Source: Anaerolineaceae bacterium (lineage in GTDB: Bacteria; Chloroflexota; Anaerolineae; Anaerolineales; Anaerolineaceae). Taken from it: a DNA stretch of 9,551 nucleotides. The stretch spans positions 1 to 9,551 of the forward strand of contig JACZIY010000530.1 of the NCBI GenBank assembly GCA_014860845.1, in the 5' to 3' direction. Below, in pieces: positions 6,549-9,551 of the stretch. The position numbers and the translations under genes were made by a program. Below the pieces are notes generated by a model. It ran no database searches, was not told the origin of the DNA, and saw only the letters and a program-made list of their open reading frames with translations. The first letter of the stretch is position 1; each line of letters opens with the position of its first letter.

Positions 6549-6586
6549 ATCTAGTCATAATAAACTCTATTAGCAGGTAAGATTCT

Positions 6587-7045
6587 ATGAGCTTTTTCGG
6601 CATCGGACCGATGGAACTTATTTTCATTTTAATTATCATGATTTTGGTATTGGGTCCCAAAAACATGGTGGTTAGCGCTCAGAAATTAGGTGTCACCCTC
6701 CGAAAAATTGTTAAATCTCCTTTATGGGCAACTGTGATGGATACGTCACGAGAAATACGCGAAATTCCAACCCGCTTGATTCGTGAAGCAGGGATTGAGG
6801 AAGATTTGAAAAACATCAAAACCACTACCAATTCTTTAAAAAATGTTGGAAATTTTTCAGTCCCGATTGATCCAGTATCGATTAATTTAACTCAAAAAGA
6901 CAGCAAAGAAAAAACCAATAAAATTCTTCCTGAACAACCCGCAGAAGAACAAGAAATCGACAATATTTCACCCACTTCCGAGACCAGTGAGGAAAACGAT
7001 CCTGAAACCCAAAACAGGGATACAACAGAAAATCTGGAAACTTAA
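6587..7045 (+). CDS. tatB: TatA/TatB-family translocase subunit, TatB-like
   Basis: A 152-residue single-span protein of the TatA/B family. FGIGPMELIFILIIMILVLGPKNM (4-27) gives the N-terminal helix with conserved E10. The Gly-Pro at 23-24 is the TatB form of the hinge rather than the Phe-Gly of TatA. An amphipathic helix follows (about 28-45), then a region of charged helices to about 85 and a low-complexity tail rich in Glu, Asp, Thr and Asn. In the Tat system TatB, with TatC, binds the twin-arginine signal. Its place between tatA and tatC and its length support TatB. The family does not always separate cleanly, so a second TatA is possible. Only a weak AGG (6576-6578) precedes the ATG. Confidence 0.85.
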   Translation: MSFFGIGPMELIFILIIMILVLGPKNMVVSAQKLGVTLRKIVKSPLWATVMDTSREIREIPTRLIREAGIEEDLKNIKTTTNSLKNVGNFSVPIDPVSINLTQKDSKEKTNKILPEQPAEEQEIDNISPTSETSEENDPETQNRDTTENLET

Positions 7046-7066
7046 TACAACCTCTATTTATATTCT

Positions 7067-7774
7067 ATGAGCGCTGAAAAATCACCTACAATGTCCATAT
7101 GGGATCATATCAATGAGCTGCGAAAACGTTTGTTTATTGCGGTTATTTCATTGTTTGTAACTACTTTAATCAGCTTTGCTGTCGTTCCCTATTTATTGGA
7201 TTTTATAACCGTTCCTGTCGGTGGGATTGAAAATCTTCAATCCATAGAAATAACCGAGAACATTGGTGTTTTTATGCGTATTTCCCTGCTTTCAGGTTTC
7301 CTGTTCGCTTTTCCAATTATTCTTTCTCAATTATTGATGTTCATTGCCCCTGGATTAGAAAAAAATGAGAAACGTTGGATATTCATCATCATACCTATTG
7401 CGACAATCTTATTCCTTTCAGGAGCTGCTTTTGCTTATTTTGTCATGCTTCCCGTAGCAATTCCTTACCTGATTAATTTTCTCGGTGTTCCTACCACTCC
7501 ACGCTTGCTAAGTTATATTAAATTTACAACGAGTTTGATATTTTGGCTGGGCATTGGGTTTGAATTACCCATTGTTGTTTTTGCATTAGCAAAATTCCAC
7601 CTGGTGACGCCCCAAACATTGCTGAAGCAGTGGAGAATTGCGATTGTTATCATTTCTATTGTTGCAGCAGCAATAACACCGACCATTGATCCAGTTAATA
7701 TGGCTATTCTAATGGTGCCATTATTCCTTCTATATCTGATCAGTGTGTTGTTTGCTTTTATTGCTATTCGTTAA
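7067..7774 (+). CDS. tatC: Sec-independent protein translocase subunit TatC
   Basis: A 235-residue polytopic protein with six hydrophobic segments, the signal-peptide receptor of the Tat translocase. Family signatures are WDHINELRKRL (12-22), including the E17 and R19 equivalents of the signal-binding loop, then FIAPGLEKNEKR (92-103), GFELPIVVFAL (164-174, E166) and AAITPTIDPVNMAIL (201-215). The Glu usually seen in the last membrane segment after LY is absent (LYLISV). The gap from the tatB-like gene is 21 bases, and no Shine-Dalgarno sequence precedes the ATG. It is in the same reading frame as that gene, so translation may depend on coupling. M9 is an alternative start, also without a ribosome site. 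Confidence 0.95.
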   Translation: MSAEKSPTMSIWDHINELRKRLFIAVISLFVTTLISFAVVPYLLDFITVPVGGIENLQSIEITENIGVFMRISLLSGFLFAFPIILSQLLMFIAPGLEKNEKRWIFIIIPIATILFLSGAAFAYFVMLPVAIPYLINFLGVPTTPRLLSYIKFTTSLIFWLGIGFELPIVVFALAKFHLVTPQTLLKQWRIAIVIISIVAAAITPTIDPVNMAILMVPLFLLYLISVLFAFIAIR

Positions 7775-7794
7775 TGTCATTTTAGGAGTGTTCC

Positions 7795-8430
7795 ATGTCG
7801 CATGTAGAACTAAATCACGATGAGCAACCGATCAGGTTATTTAAATCCAGTTTTATGGAGTTCTTTACACATATCAGCCCAATCGCCATTCTTATTATCT
7901 GGACTCCCATTCTGGCTATCTGCTTCTGGTTAGGTTCTATGCACCCGAAAAGTGATTGGACAGTAACGTTGCTTGGTTTTTTATTGGGTCTATTTATCTG
8001 GACTTTCTCTGAATACATTCTCCATCGATTTCTCTTTCACTTCAAACCTCATAGTGGCTGGCAGGAAAGGGTTGCATTTCTATTTCATGGGATTCATCAT
8101 GCACAACCAAAAGTCAAAACCCGCCTTGTCATGCCACCGGCCCTCAGTATCCCATTGGCTGCATTATTTTATGGTCTTTTTTACCTTGTTTTTGAGATAG
8201 TTTTGAACGCAGGACAATGGATGTACCCGGCTTTTGCTGGTTTCTTAACCGGTTATTTAATCTATGATCTTATGCATTATGCAACGCATCACTTTCCAAT
8301 GAGGAAGGGAATCTGGAAACAATTAAAGCGGCTGCACATGCAACATCATTACAAGTACCCCGATCAATTGTTCGGTGTCAGTTCACCGATTTGGGATTAT
8401 GTATTTTCAACTCTTCCCAGAGAAAAATAG
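7795..8430 (+). CDS. Fatty-acid 2-hydroxylase-like membrane protein (sterol desaturase/hydroxylase superfamily)
   Basis: A 211-residue membrane protein of the di-metal fatty-acid hydroxylase superfamily, close in pattern to FA2H/Scs7, which hydroxylates the alpha carbon of acyl chains using O2. The histidine set is complete: H77-x4-H82, H98-xx-H101-H102, H161-xxx-H165-H166 and H181-xx-H184-H185. These lie within SEYILHRFLFHF, HGIHHAQP, GYLIYDLMHYATHHFP and the HYKYPDQLFGVSSPIWDYVF tail. RLVMPP (110-115) is also typical of FA2H. Hydrophobic segments lie at about 27-48, 56-72, 118-140 and 143-160. There is no cytochrome b5 domain, so the electron donor must be a separate protein. AGGAG at 7784-7788 supports the start. 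The gap from tatC is 20 bases. Substrate is unknown; O2 dependence is family knowledge. Confidence 0.88.
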   Translation: MSHVELNHDEQPIRLFKSSFMEFFTHISPIAILIIWTPILAICFWLGSMHPKSDWTVTLLGFLLGLFIWTFSEYILHRFLFHFKPHSGWQERVAFLFHGIHHAQPKVKTRLVMPPALSIPLAALFYGLFYLVFEIVLNAGQWMYPAFAGFLTGYLIYDLMHYATHHFPMRKGIWKQLKRLHMQHHYKYPDQLFGVSSPIWDYVFSTLPREK

Positions 8431-8464
8431 TTAAATTTTTAGGGGGGTATGAAAGGGTCTCTTC

Positions 8465-9538
8465 ATGTCAGATAAAATACCAATGATCCATGTTCAGGGT
8501 TCACATTCTGAAATTGGACGACAAATTGGAGAAAGTATGCGTCCTCAAATTCAGCACGGAGTTGAGAATGCTAAAGTCATGATACAAAAAACTTACGATC
8601 AACTTCAGTTAACATGGGAAGGCGCTATCATCCAGGCGAAGAAGTACATTCCGTTTGCAGAAGAACGCTATCCTCAATATGTTGATGAAATGAAAGGGAT
8701 CGCGGAAGGGGCGAATGTTCCTTATGATGAAATCAGGGTAGTCAATGCCATGGAGGCAGTTACCAGTGACGCCCTTCACTTAACAAAATGCACCTCCTTC
8801 GCTGTAAATCAGAGCATGACAGCCAATAGCAATGTACTGATTGCCCATAATGAAGATTGGACCCCAGATGAAGAACCGGATGTCTTTCTTATTCATGCCA
8901 AACCAGTGGATGAACCACCTTTCCTTGCGATGACTTATGGTGGTCTTTTACCGAATATTGGTTTTAACGCAAACGGTATTTCCCAATGCTGTGACTCAGT
9001 TTATCCTAACGACAGCCGGATGGGTATTCCCCGTGTTATTTATTCGCGTGCGGTTCTGGCTGCTACAACACCTGCAGATGCAATTAGACGGATCCTGATT
9101 TCACAAAGGGCAGCTGGTTATAATCATTTGATTGTTCATGAAAGTGGAGAGATGTACAACATAGAAGTATCTGCCAGGCAATTTGGCATGCTTTATGGTG
9201 AGGATGGCTACCTGGTGCACACGAATTTTTATTTAGATCCTTTGATGCAAACCCTCGAGGATGAACCAGATGAACTCATCAGTGCCAGAGTTCGTTATTA
9301 TCGCGCATTAAGGTTGTTGAAACAAACAGACAAACACACTTCTAGAACGCTTCAGAGAATTCAAAAAGACCACATCAATTACCCTGATTCGATTTGTAAT
9401 CATGGAATTGACAAGAACATCTTGAACAGTGAGAAGACAATCATGTCAATGGTCATTGATTTGACCAATCATCAGATGCATGCAGCCTGGGGATCGCCCT
9501 GCAAAAGCACTTATAATACCTATCAATTGAATGATTGA
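8465..9538 (+). CDS. C45-family N-terminal-nucleophile acyltransferase/amidase (AAT-like)
   Basis: A 357-residue protein of the acyl-CoA:6-aminopenicillanate acyltransferase (peptidase C45) family, whose members hydrolyse or transfer acyl groups on amide bonds after self-cleavage to expose an N-terminal cysteine. C109 in LTKCTSFAVNQ is the predicted cleavage site and nucleophile. Other family marks are AHNEDW (127-132), GFNANGISQCCDS (166-178), VHTNFY (251-256), TIMSMVIDL (325-333) and the C-terminal AWGSPCKSTYNTYQL (341-355). The propeptide (1-108) has the usual GSHSEIGRQIGE and RYPQYVDEMKGIAEGANV patterns. There is no signal peptide. The start at 8465 has AAAGGG at 8452-8457. It follows the hydroxylase by 34 bases and is probably the last gene of the tat operon within the window. 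Natural substrate unknown. Confidence 0.9.
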   Translation: MSDKIPMIHVQGSHSEIGRQIGESMRPQIQHGVENAKVMIQKTYDQLQLTWEGAIIQAKKYIPFAEERYPQYVDEMKGIAEGANVPYDEIRVVNAMEAVTSDALHLTKCTSFAVNQSMTANSNVLIAHNEDWTPDEEPDVFLIHAKPVDEPPFLAMTYGGLLPNIGFNANGISQCCDSVYPNDSRMGIPRVIYSRAVLAATTPADAIRRILISQRAAGYNHLIVHESGEMYNIEVSARQFGMLYGEDGYLVHTNFYLDPLMQTLEDEPDELISARVRYYRALRLLKQTDKHTSRTLQRIQKDHINYPDSICNHGIDKNILNSEKTIMSMVIDLTNHQMHAAWGSPCKSTYNTYQLND

Positions 9539-9551
9539 TAACCAATAATTT

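Noticed and set aside
7973..8200. 75-codon frame on the plus strand
   Set aside because: Overlaps the hydroxylase gene in another frame; the histidine motifs are in the longer frame.
8449..8475. Eight-codon ORF with a G-rich ribosome-like site overlapping the start of the C45 gene
   Set aside because: The AGGGGGG directly abuts its ATG, too close for normal initiation, and the C45 gene has its own well-spaced AAAGGG.

Overview
The window looks like a chromosomal segment from an anaerobic or oxygen-tolerant bacterium. The style of the proteins suggests Chloroflexota, Anaerolineae-like. That placement is an inference from the aldehyde:ferredoxin oxidoreductase (AOR) with a Tat-signal ferredoxin partner, the GAF-type NarL-family two-component pair, and the short TatA with a long TatB-like protein. 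No rRNA or marker gene confirms it. I see no tRNA, rRNA, CRISPR array or insertion sequence.

Left part (1-2120, minus strand): an AOR-family tungsten/molybdenum oxidoreductase, cut by the window edge after 430 residues, and just upstream of it a ferredoxin-like subunit with 16 cysteines (four predicted [4Fe-4S] clusters) and a twin-arginine signal. The ferredoxin stop and the AOR start share one base (TAATG), so they are probably translationally coupled subunits of one enzyme. Upstream lies a 385-base non-coding stretch (2121-2505) with several inverted repeats, a weak promoter candidate and a doubtful 31-codon cysteine-rich ORF.

Middle (2506-4947, minus strand): a LuxR/NarL-type response regulator and its soluble histidine kinase with two GAF domains, 12 bases apart. 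They lie in the same orientation as the oxidoreductase genes and are candidate regulators of them. The intergenic region 4948-5221 separates them from the plus-strand genes and holds a 10-base direct repeat and putative divergent promoters.

Right part (5222-9538, plus strand): an MscS-family mechanosensitive channel, then a compact five-gene run: tatA (52 aa), a tatB-like gene, tatC, a fatty-acid 2-hydroxylase-like membrane protein and a C45-family N-terminal-nucleophile acyltransferase/amidase. Gaps are 20-38 bases, and a good extended -10 promoter (TGCTATAAT) lies before tatA.

How the parts may fit together: the ferredoxin subunit carries a Tat signal while the visible AOR subunit has none, so the pair may be exported together by a translocase like the one encoded in the same window. 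The last two genes may act on hydroxylated or amide-linked acyl chains; this is a guess from the families alone.
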